A stretch of 64,000 nucleotides of DNA from Microbacterium sp. 10M-3C3. Its GTDB lineage: Bacteria > Actinomycetota > Actinomycetes > Actinomycetales > Microbacteriaceae. The stretch lies in contig NZ_CP034245.1 in NCBI RefSeq assembly GCF_003931875.1, forward strand, positions 2,604,001 to 2,668,000. The letters are read 5' to 3'. Of this stretch, positions 33,830-43,072 are shown in pieces (position 1 is the stretch's first letter; every line of letters begins with the position of its first letter). The position numbers and the translations under genes were made by a program. The notes below the pieces were generated by a model. It searched no databases and was not told the origin of the DNA. It saw nothing but the letters and a program-made list of their open reading frames with translations.

Positions 33830-34501
33830 TCAGCTCGCCCGACCGTCCGCGAGGGTCACGACGCGCGTCGCGCGTGCGATCACGTCGGGGTCGTGCGTGG
33901 CCACGACGACCGCGGCGCCCGCGACCGCACGGGCGGCGAGCAGATCCATGACCCTCGTCGCGGTCGCACTGTCCAGCTGCGCGGTCGGCTCGTCCGCGAG
34001 CACGAGCTCCGGCTCGTGCACGAGGGCGCGGGCGAGGGCGACCCGCTGCTGCTGGCCGCCGGAGAGCCGGTCGGGACGCTGTCCGGCGTGAGGCGAGAGA
34101 TCGACGGCGGCCAGCGCATCCGTCACGCGCGCGTCGCGCTCTCGGGCGGGCACGCCGGCCCAGCGCAGCGGCAGCTCCACGTTCTCGCGCGCGCTCAGCA
34201 GCGGCGCCAGGGCGAACTCCTGCGGCACGAATCCGAGCACGCCCGTGCGCAGCTGAGCAGCCTCCGCGTCGGATGCGGCGGCGAGGTCGAGCTCGCCGAT
34301 CCGCACGCGGCCCGCGTCGGGTCGGTCGAGGCCGGCGAGCAGCGTGAGCAGAGTCGTCTTGCCCGACCCCGACGGCCCGCGGACCACGAGGAGCTCGCCC
34401 GCCGCGACCTCGATCGAGACGTCGTCGAGCGCGGTGCGACGTGCCGTGCCCGCGCCGAAGGCGCGCGTGAGGTGCTCGCCGCGGAGCCGAACGGCACTCA
34501 T
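33830..34501 (-). CDS. ABC transporter ATP-binding protein (LolD/MacB-like)
   Basis: The product is 223 residues, a single ABC domain. Walker A is 'GPSGSGKTT', signature 'LSGGQQQRVALARAL', Walker B 'LVLADEPTAQLD', and the switch His is in 'VVVATHDPDV'. It belongs to the class that works with FtsX-type permeases. It is last of four overlapping minus-strand genes, so the likely partners are the two large permeases upstream. Unlike its neighbour at 34498-35382 its signature motif is canonical. The ATG at 34501 overlaps that gene's stop. Confidence 0.9.
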   Translation of the reverse strand: MSAVRLRGEHLTRAFGAGTARRTALDDVSIEVAAGELLVVRGPSGSGKTTLLTLLAGLDRPDAGRVRIGELDLAAASDAEAAQLRTGVLGFVPQEFALAPLLSARENVELPLRWAGVPARERDARVTDALAAVDLSPHAGQRPDRLSGGQQQRVALARALVHEPELVLADEPTAQLDSATATRVMDLLAARAVAGAAVVVATHDPDVIARATRVVTLADGRAS

Positions 34502-35382
34502 CGCTCCAGCCCCTCGTCGTCGGGGCGGATCTCCAGATGGCGCTCCTCGATCCCCAGTCGCACGCGGTCGCGCATGCCGAGGCGCTCGATCTCGGCACGC
34601 GGCAGCTGCAGCCGTCCCACCCGATCGAGCACCGCGTACTCCTGCGCGATCCGGCGGTGCGTGCCGTCGGCGTCGACCTCGGTCGTGCGGAACACCTCGG
34701 TGGATGTGCGACCGTCCCGGATCTGCACCGTGCGACGCACGAACTGCTGCACGTCGGGGTCGTGGGTGACCAGCAGCACGGTGACGCCGCGCTCGCTGTT
34801 GACCAGAGCCATGGCCTCGAGCACCTCCGTCGAGCTGCGCTCGTCGAGGTCGCCCGTGGGCTCGTCGGCGAAGAGCACGCGGGGGTCGTTCACGAGGGCG
34901 AGGGCGATGGCGGCGCGCTGACGCTCCGACCCCGTGACGTCGCCCGGTCGGCGGTCGGTCAGCTCGGTGATCGACAGCAGTCCGACGACGTCGCGCACGC
35001 GCTGCGTCCGGGCCCGGCGCGACCCGGGGAGGAGCGACGCGGCGAGATCGATGTTGTCGCCGATCGTGAGGTCGGCGAGGAAGTTGCGCCCGGTCTGCTG
35101 CCACACGAATCCGGCGGTCTCGCGACGATAGCGGGCCCGTTCCCGGGCCGACATCGCGAGCAGGTCGTGGCCTGCGACGACGGCGCGGCCGGCGCTGGCC
35201 ACGTCGAGCGCGGACAGGATAGCGAGCAGGGTCGACTTGCCCGACCCGGATGCGCCGACGATCGCGGTGAGCTCGCCGGCGGCGACGGTCAGGTTGAGGC
35301 CCTGCAGCGCCTGGACCTCGATGTCGCCGGTGCGGTAGATGCGGACGAGGTCGACGCAGTCGATCATCGGTGGCGTGGTCAT
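34498..35382 (-). CDS. ABC transporter ATP-binding protein with C-terminal AbrB-like domain
   Basis: The product is 294 residues. The ABC domain (about 1-235) has Walker A 'GASGSGKST' and Walker B 'VLFADEPTGDLDE', but the signature reads 'DVTGSERQRAAIALAL', with TGSER in place of SGGxx. After the ATPase fold, residues about 251-285 ('VLDRVGRLQLPRAEIERLGM', then 'RDRVRLGIEERHLEI') match the SpoVT/AbrB swapped-hairpin pattern of a GR-x-QLP turn and an LG-rich turn. The tail may bind DNA or serve in dimer contact; both are inference. The ATG at 35382 overlaps the permease stop, so all four genes are translationally coupled. Confidence 0.88.
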   Translation of the reverse strand: MTTPPMIDCVDLVRIYRTGDIEVQALQGLNLTVAAGELTAIVGASGSGKSTLLAILSALDVASAGRAVVAGHDLLAMSARERARYRRETAGFVWQQTGRNFLADLTIGDNIDLAASLLPGSRRARTQRVRDVVGLLSITELTDRRPGDVTGSERQRAAIALALVNDPRVLFADEPTGDLDERSSTEVLEAMALVNSERGVTVLLVTHDPDVQQFVRRTVQIRDGRTSTEVFRTTEVDADGTHRRIAQEYAVLDRVGRLQLPRAEIERLGMRDRVRLGIEERHLEIRPDDEGLER

Positions 35383-37934
35383 GGTGCTCCGTTCCGGACG
35401 AGGAGGGCGAGGCGGGGCGGACGCGAAACCGCGTCCGCGACGAGTGCGGTGGCCGACAGGACGATCGCGATCGCCGGCACCGCGAGCCACGCCGCCGCGG
35501 GCACACGGGTGTCCACGGGGAGCCCCCCGGTCGCCGCGGCGATATCCGTGGCACCGTGGATGACCGCGGCGAGCCCCACGCCGAGGCCGACGCCGACGGA
35601 TGCGGCGACGACCGCGACCGGACCGACCTGCCAGACCGCCAGGAGCCCGCGCCCCCACGCGCGGGCACCGGTGAGCCGCGCCACGCCCCACAGCGAATGC
35701 CGCTCGCGGCTCGACGACACCACCGCCGCCATGACCGAGACCAGGGCCAGCAGGCTGGGAAGGATGACGCCGGCGACGAGCACCGCGCGGACGACGGCGA
35801 CCGTCGGATCTCCGTCGCGCTCGGCGCGCGCGGCCGCCACCGTGTGCAGGGACGCCGAGCCCGCCGTCGGAGACGCGCCGATGCGCTGGGCGATCGTCCT
35901 CGCCGCAACGGCCGTGTCGCCCGCCCGCACGAGCGTCCAGCGGGCTGCGAGCGACAGCGCGTCGGACGTGATCGTGTCGCGATCCAGGAGCAGCCATCGC
36001 CCGTCCCGGACCGGGAGGTCGGCCGAGGAGCGCACGATATCCACTTTGCCCACCCCGCCGATCTCGACACCGCGCGCGCTTCCGGTCTCGCCGAGCGCGT
36101 CCGCGAGATCGGGCGGGGCCAGCGCCGCGCCGCGCTCGAGGACGGGCAGGTCGGGCCGCACCGCGTGCAGCGCGGTCGTGTCGGCCACCAGCACCGTCAC
36201 CGCGCGCAGACGCCCGCCGTCGGTGACGGTGGCGGGAACGAGCGTGTCGACCTGCACGGCGGCGGCCACGCCGTCCAGGCCCGCCAAGACGCCCGGCGGC
36301 GGGACGTCGCCGCCCGCGTCGAGGCGGATGTCGGCGCCGACCGCGCTGCGCGCCGCCGACTCCAGACCCGCGTCGAGCGTCTGGCCGATCAGGAGCGCGC
36401 TCGTCGCCGACGTCACCGCCAGGAGGACGGCGAGCACGGGCGCGACACCGGCGCCGCGCCGCGCCGCCCAGCGCGCGCCCAGCCACGCGCGCGTGTGCGC
36501 GCCGCGCGAGACGACCCGCGCGAGCACCGCCAGGACCGCCGGCAGGACTGCGGCGACCATAACGGCGGCGGCGCCCGTCGCGGTCGCGGGGACGGCGGCG
36601 AGGAAGAGGTCGAGGTCGTCCTCGGTGTAGCCGCGCGCGGCCAGCGTCAGCACACCCGCGACGCCCACCACGACGACGAGGACACCCGCGGCGATCGCCA
36701 GCGGGCGCGCCCGTGTCGGGGCGGGGACCACCGCGGCGGCGCCCAGCAGCGCGCTGCCGGCCACAGCCAGCGCGATCGCGGCGGCGACGGGAGCCGCTTC
36801 CCCGTCCGGCGCGGCGATGACGGCCGCCCCGGCACCGCACGCGGCGCCGACCACGGCGACCAGCGCGAGATCCACAGCGCCGTCGCGCAGCATCCGTCCC
36901 GTGGTCGCCCCGCGCGCCCGCAGCAGCGCACGATCGCCCTCCCGGGCGCGTGCGGCGCCGAAGGCCGTGGCGACGACGGCGGCCACCAGCGCGGCGATCG
37001 CGCCCGCGGACAGGAGCCAGACGAGGGCGTGCGCGGTCGCCTCGGCGCGCCCGGCACGCTCCAGGAGCGTGGGAAGCCGGGAGCTCAGCTGCAGCGGTTG
37101 GCCGTCGCGCAGGTACGCGCCCGCCGACGACGACGCCCGCAACGCGGACGCGAGCGCATCGCGATCCGCCACCGACACGCGTGCGGGGTCGATCGCGAGC
37201 CATCCGGTGACCTGCACGCCGGTCAGCTGCGGGCCGAGGGCGGCGAGCGCAGCGGGCGGAATCCAGGCGCCGACCGTCAGGAGCGTCGTGCCGTCGCGCA
37301 GACTCTCGGAGGTCACGCGGTCCAGGGTGGCTCGATGGTCGACGCCCGGCGCGTCGGCGTCCACGTCGAACACGGCGGCCACCCGCACCGGCACCGGGCC
37401 CGCCTCGAACACCTGCCCGACGCCGAGCGCGAGCCGGTCGGCCACGGTCCGCGACACGGCGATCGGGAGCGTCCCGGCGCCGTCCCACGTGTCCGGAAGT
37501 GCGCCGTCGACCGGGCCGGAGACGGGGATGCGCGTGGCCGCGCCCAGGATGAGCGAGATGCCGTCGGCGTCGCCCGGCGGTGTCAGCCCGGAGACCCCGA
37601 GCGGCTCGAGCTGGGCGATCCACCCCCGCTCGCGGATCGCCGCGCGGAAGGGGTCGCGGGCGCGGGCCGCGGTGTCGTCGACCGCGGCGGACATCTGGGC
37701 GGCGAGGTCGGCGGGCTCGCCGAGGTATTGCACACCCAGCGCGAGCTCGGCGGCCGCGGCGTGGTCGTCGGAGAGGACTCCCGCGAAGCGCGCCTCGTCG
37801 GCCGCTCCGACGGCTCGCGGGAGCACGACGGCCGCGGCCGTCAGCGCCGCGATCAGGAGCGCGTAGAGCGTCAGCACGCCGAGGTGGCGCCGCGACTGCG
37901 CCGCACGCGCCCGCCACGGCGACAGCAGGCTCAC
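35379..37934 (-). CDS. Large FtsX-type ABC transporter permease
   Basis: The product is 851 residues from a GTG at 37934. One N-terminal membrane helix ('LTLYALLIAALTAAAVVLP') is followed by a long extracytoplasmic domain of about 300 residues. A block of membrane helices in the middle is then followed by a second external domain and a final set of helices ending in 'LALLVRNGAP'. This 1+periplasmic+multi-helix layout, duplicated, is that of FtsX/MacB-like permeases in lipid or lipoprotein handling and peptide resistance. The substrate is unknown. The start overlaps the stop of the 967-residue permease (GTGA). Confidence 0.82.
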   Translation of the reverse strand: MSLLSPWRARAAQSRRHLGVLTLYALLIAALTAAAVVLPRAVGAADEARFAGVLSDDHAAAAELALGVQYLGEPADLAAQMSAAVDDTAARARDPFRAAIRERGWIAQLEPLGVSGLTPPGDADGISLILGAATRIPVSGPVDGALPDTWDGAGTLPIAVSRTVADRLALGVGQVFEAGPVPVRVAAVFDVDADAPGVDHRATLDRVTSESLRDGTTLLTVGAWIPPAALAALGPQLTGVQVTGWLAIDPARVSVADRDALASALRASSSAGAYLRDGQPLQLSSRLPTLLERAGRAEATAHALVWLLSAGAIAALVAAVVATAFGAARAREGDRALLRARGATTGRMLRDGAVDLALVAVVGAACGAGAAVIAAPDGEAAPVAAAIALAVAGSALLGAAAVVPAPTRARPLAIAAGVLVVVVGVAGVLTLAARGYTEDDLDLFLAAVPATATGAAAVMVAAVLPAVLAVLARVVSRGAHTRAWLGARWAARRGAGVAPVLAVLLAVTSATSALLIGQTLDAGLESAARSAVGADIRLDAGGDVPPPGVLAGLDGVAAAVQVDTLVPATVTDGGRLRAVTVLVADTTALHAVRPDLPVLERGAALAPPDLADALGETGSARGVEIGGVGKVDIVRSSADLPVRDGRWLLLDRDTITSDALSLAARWTLVRAGDTAVAARTIAQRIGASPTAGSASLHTVAAARAERDGDPTVAVVRAVLVAGVILPSLLALVSVMAAVVSSSRERHSLWGVARLTGARAWGRGLLAVWQVGPVAVVAASVGVGLGVGLAAVIHGATDIAAATGGLPVDTRVPAAAWLAVPAIAIVLSATALVADAVSRPPRLALLVRNGAP

Positions 37935-40834
37935 GTCGCCCTCCGCTCGCGTGCGCCACGGGCGGCGGCCAGCGCCGCGGCCGCGGCGAGCACCGCGGCG
38001 GCGAGCGCGATGAGCACGGTCGTGGCCGGATCGACGGCGGCCGGGACGGACAGGACACTCGTCGCCGCGCCCGCGGCGAGGGCGGACGCGAGGACCAGCA
38101 CGACGACCACACCGGCGGCCACCCCCACGGCGGCCCCGGCCGCGAGGAGGACGAAGACCTCGGCGGCGGCCGCGGCACGGACGGTGCGCGCGGGCGCTCC
38201 CGCCACCCGCAGCGCCGCGCGCTCGTCGGTGAGACGACGTCGGCGCGCCACGACGACGCCGGCGACGCCGATGATCGCGAGCACGGCCGAGGCGACCGCC
38301 CCCTGCGCGACGATCGCGGGGGCGCCGGCGAGGAGCGCGCGTGCGGAGCCGACGCCGGCGCCGTCGACGACCGCGGTCGTGGGCAGCAGCGCGGGCAGCG
38401 TCGCCGCCACGCCCGCCGCGTCGTCCGCACCCACCCACAGCGACGACGGACGCGGCGGCCCCTGACCCGACGCCAGGGACATCACCGTCAGCGCGCGACC
38501 GTCGACGAGGGCAGCGGCGTCCGCGTCGGCCCCCGGGACCGAGTCGACGATCGCGCTGATCACGAGCGGCGTATCGCGACCGTCGCCCAGCGCGACACTC
38601 ACGAGGTCGCCCGGACGGGTGCCGGATGCGGCCGCGAAGCCGCCGGACGCGACGGCCGGCAGCGGCGAGGCGACCGGCGCCACGATGCGGACGCGCTGCG
38701 TGCCGACGACGATCGCCATGGTGTCGGACGTGCCGGCCGTGGTACCGAACGCGTCGGGGTCGACGACCGACCACGTCGCGAGCGGCACGTCGTTCGCCCC
38801 GACGGCGACACGCGCGGTGAACACCGCCGCATCGTCGGTCAGCGGAGCGCCCGCGTCGAGGTCGACGGCGACGACGCGGGGCGCGGCACCGGGCCCGCAG
38901 CCGGCCGGCGCCGTCGCGGCCGCGGCGCCGTCGACCATGGCCGCGTCGACGGACGCGAGGCAGCCGTAGTCATCGAGGAACCACACGCGTGCTGTCACGA
39001 GTCGGGCCGCGCCCTCGCCCGTCGCCGTGACGCGGACGCGGCCGTCGGCGGGGGTGCCGGGCGGCTCGGCGGGCGCCATGGCCGCCGCCAGCCGAGTGCG
39101 TGCGGCCGCGTCGACGGCGGCGAGCCGCTCGACCGCCGGCGCGGCGATCTGCAGCACCGTCGCCGAGCCCGATGCCACCGAGACGCTGCGGGTACGCGCG
39201 GGAGCGGTCGCCGTGACGCCGGGAAGGGCGAGGATCTCGGGGAGCGTCGCGTCGGGGATCCCGGTGCCGTCGCTCACGCGCAGTTCCGCGCCGCCGTGCG
39301 CGGCGGCGTCCGCAGCGGCGACGCGATCCCACGTCGCCGCGTACCCGGCGGCGAACACGCCGTGCGCGACGGCGACCGCGGCCAGGAGCAGCGGCACGAG
39401 CGACAGCGCACCCCGTCCGAAAATCCCCCGCGCGACGAGAAGGGGCGAGGGTCGGTCAGCGGCGGCCGCCGCCCGGTCGAGCGGGCGGCCTGCCGCCGCG
39501 AGCAGTGCGGCGGCGGTCGCTGCGGTCGCGACGAGGGCGAGCGCAGGCGCCGCGGCGACGACGGCGTCGACCCCCGCGCGCCCGCCGTCGGCGCCCAGGG
39601 ATCCGTACTGCAGCAGCTGCGCGCTCGAGATGCCGGCGAGGACGATCACGACCGCGAGCACCGCCACCACGACGACGCGTCGCCACCCAGGTCGGTCCGC
39701 GCGGTGCTCGCGCCGTCGCGCATCGAGCAGCGCGACGAGCGCGGTGACCGCGATCAGGATGAGCGGCGCGAGGGCCGCCGCCGCCAGGGACGCGCTGGGC
39801 GGCGTACGCGTGAGCACGAGCACCCCCGCCGCCACGGCGGCTCCTCCGGCCGTTCCGGCGACCGCGGGGAAGACGAGCTCGCCCGCCGCGTCTGCCGTGA
39901 GCCGACGCGCGCCGGCTCCGCGAGCCCACAGGAGTGCGCGGCGCTCCTCCCGGGCGGCGACCAGCAGCTGCGCGAAGACGAGAGCGGCGACGATGCCGAC
40001 GGCGCCCGCGACACCCAGCGACACCGGCGCGGTGGCGGCGAGCGCGTCAGCGCGCGCGACGGCCGAGCGCGCCGTCGGGACGAGGGCGCCCGACAGCTCG
40101 GCGTCGCCGACTCCGGCCGCCACGAGCGCCGGGCCGGTGCGCCGCCATGCGGACGGGAGCGCTGCGAGCGCCCTCGGGGCCGCCTGCGCCGCATCGGGCA
40201 CCACGCTCCACCGCGACCACGCGTCGGGTGCCAGTCGCGCGAGCTCGGCATCGGCGACCACGACGGCGCCGACGGGATCCTCGCCGCCGTCAGGGGGCGG
40301 GACGCGCAGCCACGGCGGCGCGGTGGCCCCGGCCACCGTCGTGCCCACGATCACGAAGCCGCCGCCGCGCGCCTGGATGCGGTCGCCGACCCGGATGCCG
40401 GATGCGGCGGCCAGTTCCGCCGCGACGACCGCCTCGCCGGCGCGCGCCGGCCACGCGCCCTCGGCGAGTGCGGAGCCCGGGTCGAGTGCGTCGGCGCCGA
40501 CGAGCACGGTCCGGATGCCGTCGGCGAGGACGATCGGCGCGGTCGTCAGCGAGCGGCGGACGTCGGCGGCCACGCCCGCGCCGCGCTCGCCCACGGTGTC
40601 GGTCAGCACGCCGCGCACCGTCGCATCCGTGCTGTCGGTGACATCGCGCACGCGCACGCTCACCCGGAGGACGGCGTTCTCGCCGCGCGCGTCGGCGAGC
40701 GTCCCGGCCGCGACCGCGGTGGTGGCGGCGTCCAGCCGCGCAGGCACGATGACGACGAGCGCTACGACCACGGCGACGAGCAGCGCGCTCGCCACGCGCA
40801 GAGCGGTGCGACCGCTACCCCGGGAGCGGGCCAC
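37931..40834 (-). CDS. Very large FtsX-type ABC transporter permease
   Basis: The product is 967 residues from a GTG at 40834, preceded by GAGGAG at a good distance. An ATG at 40942 gives 36 more residues but has no site and covers the neighbouring promoter region. It starts 'VARSRGSGRTALRVASALLV' with a first membrane helix, a large external domain, several helices around residues 230-350 and 420-450, another external domain, and four C-terminal helices ending in an Arg-rich tail. It is first in the four-gene operon. Two dissimilar large permeases with two ATPases suggest a heteromeric exporter or mechanotransmitter. High Ala/Val content limits inference on substrate. Confidence 0.82.
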   Translation of the reverse strand: MARSRGSGRTALRVASALLVAVVVALVVIVPARLDAATTAVAAGTLADARGENAVLRVSVRVRDVTDSTDATVRGVLTDTVGERGAGVAADVRRSLTTAPIVLADGIRTVLVGADALDPGSALAEGAWPARAGEAVVAAELAAASGIRVGDRIQARGGGFVIVGTTVAGATAPPWLRVPPPDGGEDPVGAVVVADAELARLAPDAWSRWSVVPDAAQAAPRALAALPSAWRRTGPALVAAGVGDAELSGALVPTARSAVARADALAATAPVSLGVAGAVGIVAALVFAQLLVAAREERRALLWARGAGARRLTADAAGELVFPAVAGTAGGAAVAAGVLVLTRTPPSASLAAAALAPLILIAVTALVALLDARRREHRADRPGWRRVVVVAVLAVVIVLAGISSAQLLQYGSLGADGGRAGVDAVVAAAPALALVATAATAAALLAAAGRPLDRAAAAADRPSPLLVARGIFGRGALSLVPLLLAAVAVAHGVFAAGYAATWDRVAAADAAAHGGAELRVSDGTGIPDATLPEILALPGVTATAPARTRSVSVASGSATVLQIAAPAVERLAAVDAAARTRLAAAMAPAEPPGTPADGRVRVTATGEGAARLVTARVWFLDDYGCLASVDAAMVDGAAAATAPAGCGPGAAPRVVAVDLDAGAPLTDDAAVFTARVAVGANDVPLATWSVVDPDAFGTTAGTSDTMAIVVGTQRVRIVAPVASPLPAVASGGFAAASGTRPGDLVSVALGDGRDTPLVISAIVDSVPGADADAAALVDGRALTVMSLASGQGPPRPSSLWVGADDAAGVAATLPALLPTTAVVDGAGVGSARALLAGAPAIVAQGAVASAVLAIIGVAGVVVARRRRLTDERAALRVAGAPARTVRAAAAAEVFVLLAAGAAVGVAAGVVVVLVLASALAAGAATSVLSVPAAVDPATTVLIALAAAVLAAAAALAAARGARERRAT

Positions 40835-40941
40835 GGATCTCCTCGTCGACGATGGACGAACCGACCCTAGCCCGGCGCGACCCGCCGCACGAGTCTCCAC
40901 GCGCACGGAGCGGCGCGTCGCGCGGGAGCGTTCCCACGCCA

Positions 40942-40956
40942 TACCGTGAGGGCATG
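40942..40956 (+). promoter_or_regulatory. -10 hexamer TACCGT, leaderless start of small membrane protein gene
   Basis: TACCGT (40942-40947), 6 bases, ATG 40954. The same 15-base box TACCGTGAGGGCATG recurs at 61115-61129 before another membrane protein gene. Confidence 0.55.
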
Positions 40957-41304
40957 GAAATCCTGCGTCACGTCGTCGTCCTCGTCCACCTCGTCGGGTT
41001 CGCTCTCCTCTTCGGATCCTGGGCGGTCGAAGCCGTCGCCCGACGCGTCCGATTCACGCGGCTCATGAGCTGGGGGCTTCTCGTCGCCGGCGTCGCGGGG
41101 CTGGTCCTCGCCGCCCCGTTCGGGACCGACGGGCCGCTGAACTACACCAAGCTCGCCGTCAAGCTCGTCGTCCTGCTCGTGATCGGCGCGCTTCTGGGAA
41201 TCGGCGGCGCGCGCCAGCGCCGCGGCGAGACGCTGCCGCCGGTGCTGTTCTGGCTCGTGGGCGTCCTGGCGCTCGGCAACGCCGCGATCGCCGTCCTGTG
41301 GTGA
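40954..41304 (+). CDS. Small four-helix membrane protein, function unknown
   Basis: The product is 116 residues with four predicted membrane helices: 'VVVLVHLVGFALLFGSWAV', 'SWGLLVAGVAGLVLAAPF', 'VKLVVLLVIGALLGIGGA', 'FWLVGVLALGNAAIAVLW'. His and Arg in the first helix and loop ('HLVG', 'RRVRFTR') resemble small actinobacterial 'Fe-S protein'-type membrane proteins, but no cofactor motif is visible. The longer frame from 40852 is rejected because the leaderless box and divergent promoter lie there. Real by composition and hydrophobic pattern, function unknown. Confidence 0.75.
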   Translation: MEILRHVVVLVHLVGFALLFGSWAVEAVARRVRFTRLMSWGLLVAGVAGLVLAAPFGTDGPLNYTKLAVKLVVLLVIGALLGIGGARQRRGETLPPVLFWLVGVLALGNAAIAVLW

Positions 41305-41330
41305 GCCGGGCCCGGTAGACTCGGCAGGTC

Positions 41331-41351
41331 GTGCGCGCGATCCGCGCGCAC
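41331..41351 (+). other. GC-rich stem-loop in the leader of the MHS transporter gene
   Basis: GTGCGCGCG pairs perfectly with CGCGCGCAC around ATC. It lies 26 bases after the 116-residue gene and 109 bases before the MFS start, downstream of a possible -10 TAGACT (41316-41321). It could be a terminator of the small gene or the first structure of the MFS leader RNA. Confidence 0.45.
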
Positions 41352-41459
41352 CTCGGTGATCAGCGTCGAGCCCCGGGCGCACCACCCCGCGCCCGCACGG
41401 CCGGCCCACCGCATCCGCGTCGCAGAACGACCGGCACCTCGCGTTCTCCGAAAGCCGTC

Positions 41460-42917
41460 ATGTCCTCCGCTTCCCCCGCCACCGCCTCCCCCGCCGCAGC
41501 TCCTGCGAACCCGCGCTCGCGCGTCATCACCGCGAGCCTCGTGGGCACCACGATCGAGTTCTACGACTTCTACGCGTACGCGACGGCGGCCGTGCTGGTC
41601 TTCCCGCTGCTGTTCTTCCCGACCGGCAACGAGACCACGTCGCTGCTGCTGTCCTTCAGCGTCTTCGGCGCCGCCATGGTCGCGCGCCCCCTCGGCGCGA
41701 TCGTCTTCGGGCACTTCGGCGACCGCTTCGGCCGCAAGGCCACGCTCGTCGCGTCGCTGCTCACGATGGGTGTCGCCACCTTCCTCATCGGCTGCCTGCC
41801 CACCGTCAACGAGATCGGCGTGTGGGCCGCTGTGCTCCTCCTCGTGCTGCGTCTCGCGCAGGGCTTCGCGCTCGGCGGCGAGTGGTCGGGCGCCGCGCTC
41901 GTGGCCACCGAGAACGCGCCGCAGGGCAAGCGCGCGTGGTACGGCACGTTCCCGCAGCTGGGCGCCCCGATCGGTTTCATCATCGCCAACACGGTGTTCC
42001 TCGTGATCAACTTCGCGCTGCCCCACCCGGATGGCACGGCGCAGCGCTCCGCGGAGTTCCTGGCGTGGGGGTGGCGCGTGCCGTTCCTGTTCTCCGCGGT
42101 CATGGTGATCGTCGGCCTGTGGGTGCGTCTGCGCCTTGTCGAGTCCGATTCGTTCACGCGCGCCGAGAAGCAGGGGGCGATCCGCCGCTTCCCGCTGGGC
42201 GCCGCGATCCGCAGCAACTGGCGTCAGCTGATCCTCGGCACGTTCATCATGCTCGCCACCTACGTGCTCTTCTACCTCATGACGAGCTTCACGCTGTCGT
42301 TCGGCACGAAGCCGACGACCGAGGCCGCGCAGGCCGCGGCCGAGGCGGCCGGCCAGCCGTTCGACGCGGCGGCGTACGTGCCGGGCCTCGGCTTCGGCTA
42401 CACCGACTTCGTCATCATGCAGATCATCGGCGTGGTGTTCTTCGGCGTCTTCACGCTCCTGTCGGGCCCGGTCGCCGACGCGGTGGGCCGGAAGAAGCTG
42501 CTCATCTGGGTGACGGCGGCGATCATCGTCTTCGGCCTCACGTTCGTGGTCTTCCTCTCCCCGATGGCCGACCCGAAGTTCACCGGCGCCCTCGTGCAGG
42601 CGTTCCTCATCTTCGGATTCGTCCTCATGGGAACGACGTTCGGGCCGATGGGCGCGGTGCTCCCGGAGCTGTTCCCGACGAACGTGCGCTACACCGGCTC
42701 AGCCGTGTCGTACAACGTGTCGTCGATCCTGGGCGCCGCGCTCGCGCCGCTCGTGGCCGTCGCCCTGTGGGCTGCGGCCGACGGCAGCCCGTGGCTGGTC
42801 GGCCTGTACCTGTCGGCGATGGGCGTGCTCACCCTCATCGCGCTCGTGCTCGCGCCCGAGACGAAGGACGTCGACTACGACGAGAACATCGGCGCGGGAG
42901 CCACCGGCTCCCTCTGA
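41460..42917 (+). CDS. MFS transporter, metabolite:H+ symporter (MHS/ProP-like) family
   Basis: The product is 485 residues with twelve predicted membrane segments. 'GTTIEFYDFYAYATAAVLVF' at the first helix, 'GHFGDRFGRKATLV' in loop 2-3, and 'GFALGGEWSGAALVATENAP' in the fourth helix are hallmarks of the MHS family (ProP, KgtP, ShiA). 'PELFPTNVRYTGSAVSYNVS' is its second-half signature. It probably imports an organic acid or compatible solute with protons. ATG at 41460. There is no strong ribosome site; the 155-base gap before it holds a stem-loop. Confidence 0.88.
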   Translation: MSSASPATASPAAAPANPRSRVITASLVGTTIEFYDFYAYATAAVLVFPLLFFPTGNETTSLLLSFSVFGAAMVARPLGAIVFGHFGDRFGRKATLVASLLTMGVATFLIGCLPTVNEIGVWAAVLLLVLRLAQGFALGGEWSGAALVATENAPQGKRAWYGTFPQLGAPIGFIIANTVFLVINFALPHPDGTAQRSAEFLAWGWRVPFLFSAVMVIVGLWVRLRLVESDSFTRAEKQGAIRRFPLGAAIRSNWRQLILGTFIMLATYVLFYLMTSFTLSFGTKPTTEAAQAAAEAAGQPFDAAAYVPGLGFGYTDFVIMQIIGVVFFGVFTLLSGPVADAVGRKKLLIWVTAAIIVFGLTFVVFLSPMADPKFTGALVQAFLIFGFVLMGTTFGPMGAVLPELFPTNVRYTGSAVSYNVSSILGAALAPLVAVALWAAADGSPWLVGLYLSAMGVLTLIALVLAPETKDVDYDENIGAGATGSL

Positions 42918-42928
42918 ACGAAGCCCTT

Positions 42929-42968
42929 CGCGGATGCCGCGGATCCTCTCGGGTCCGCGACATCCGCG
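42929..42968 (+). terminator. Stem-loop terminator after the MHS transporter gene
   Basis: CGCGGATGCCGCGGA (42929-42943) pairs with 42954-42968 with one mismatch, around a 10-base loop, 12 bases after the stop. No T-run follows, as is common in this GC range. Confidence 0.6.
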
Positions 42969-43072
42969 TCTCCGCCACCGCCGCGCGCACCACGGCGCGT
43001 CGGCGTCGTCAAGCCCTCCCCCGCGCACGACATCCGATCTACCGTCGGATCAGCGCGAAGGAGGAGCACGCC

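Noticed and set aside
35370..40870. Two plus-strand frames above 1,000 residues opposite the large permeases
   Set aside because: Composed of Arg/Gly/Asp repeats, no start signals; the minus strand codes overlapping ABC genes with conserved motifs.
40835..40942. Upstream ATG start for the 967-residue permease
   Set aside because: GTG 40834 has GAGGAG at a normal distance; the extension is Arg-rich and reaches the divergent leaderless promoter.
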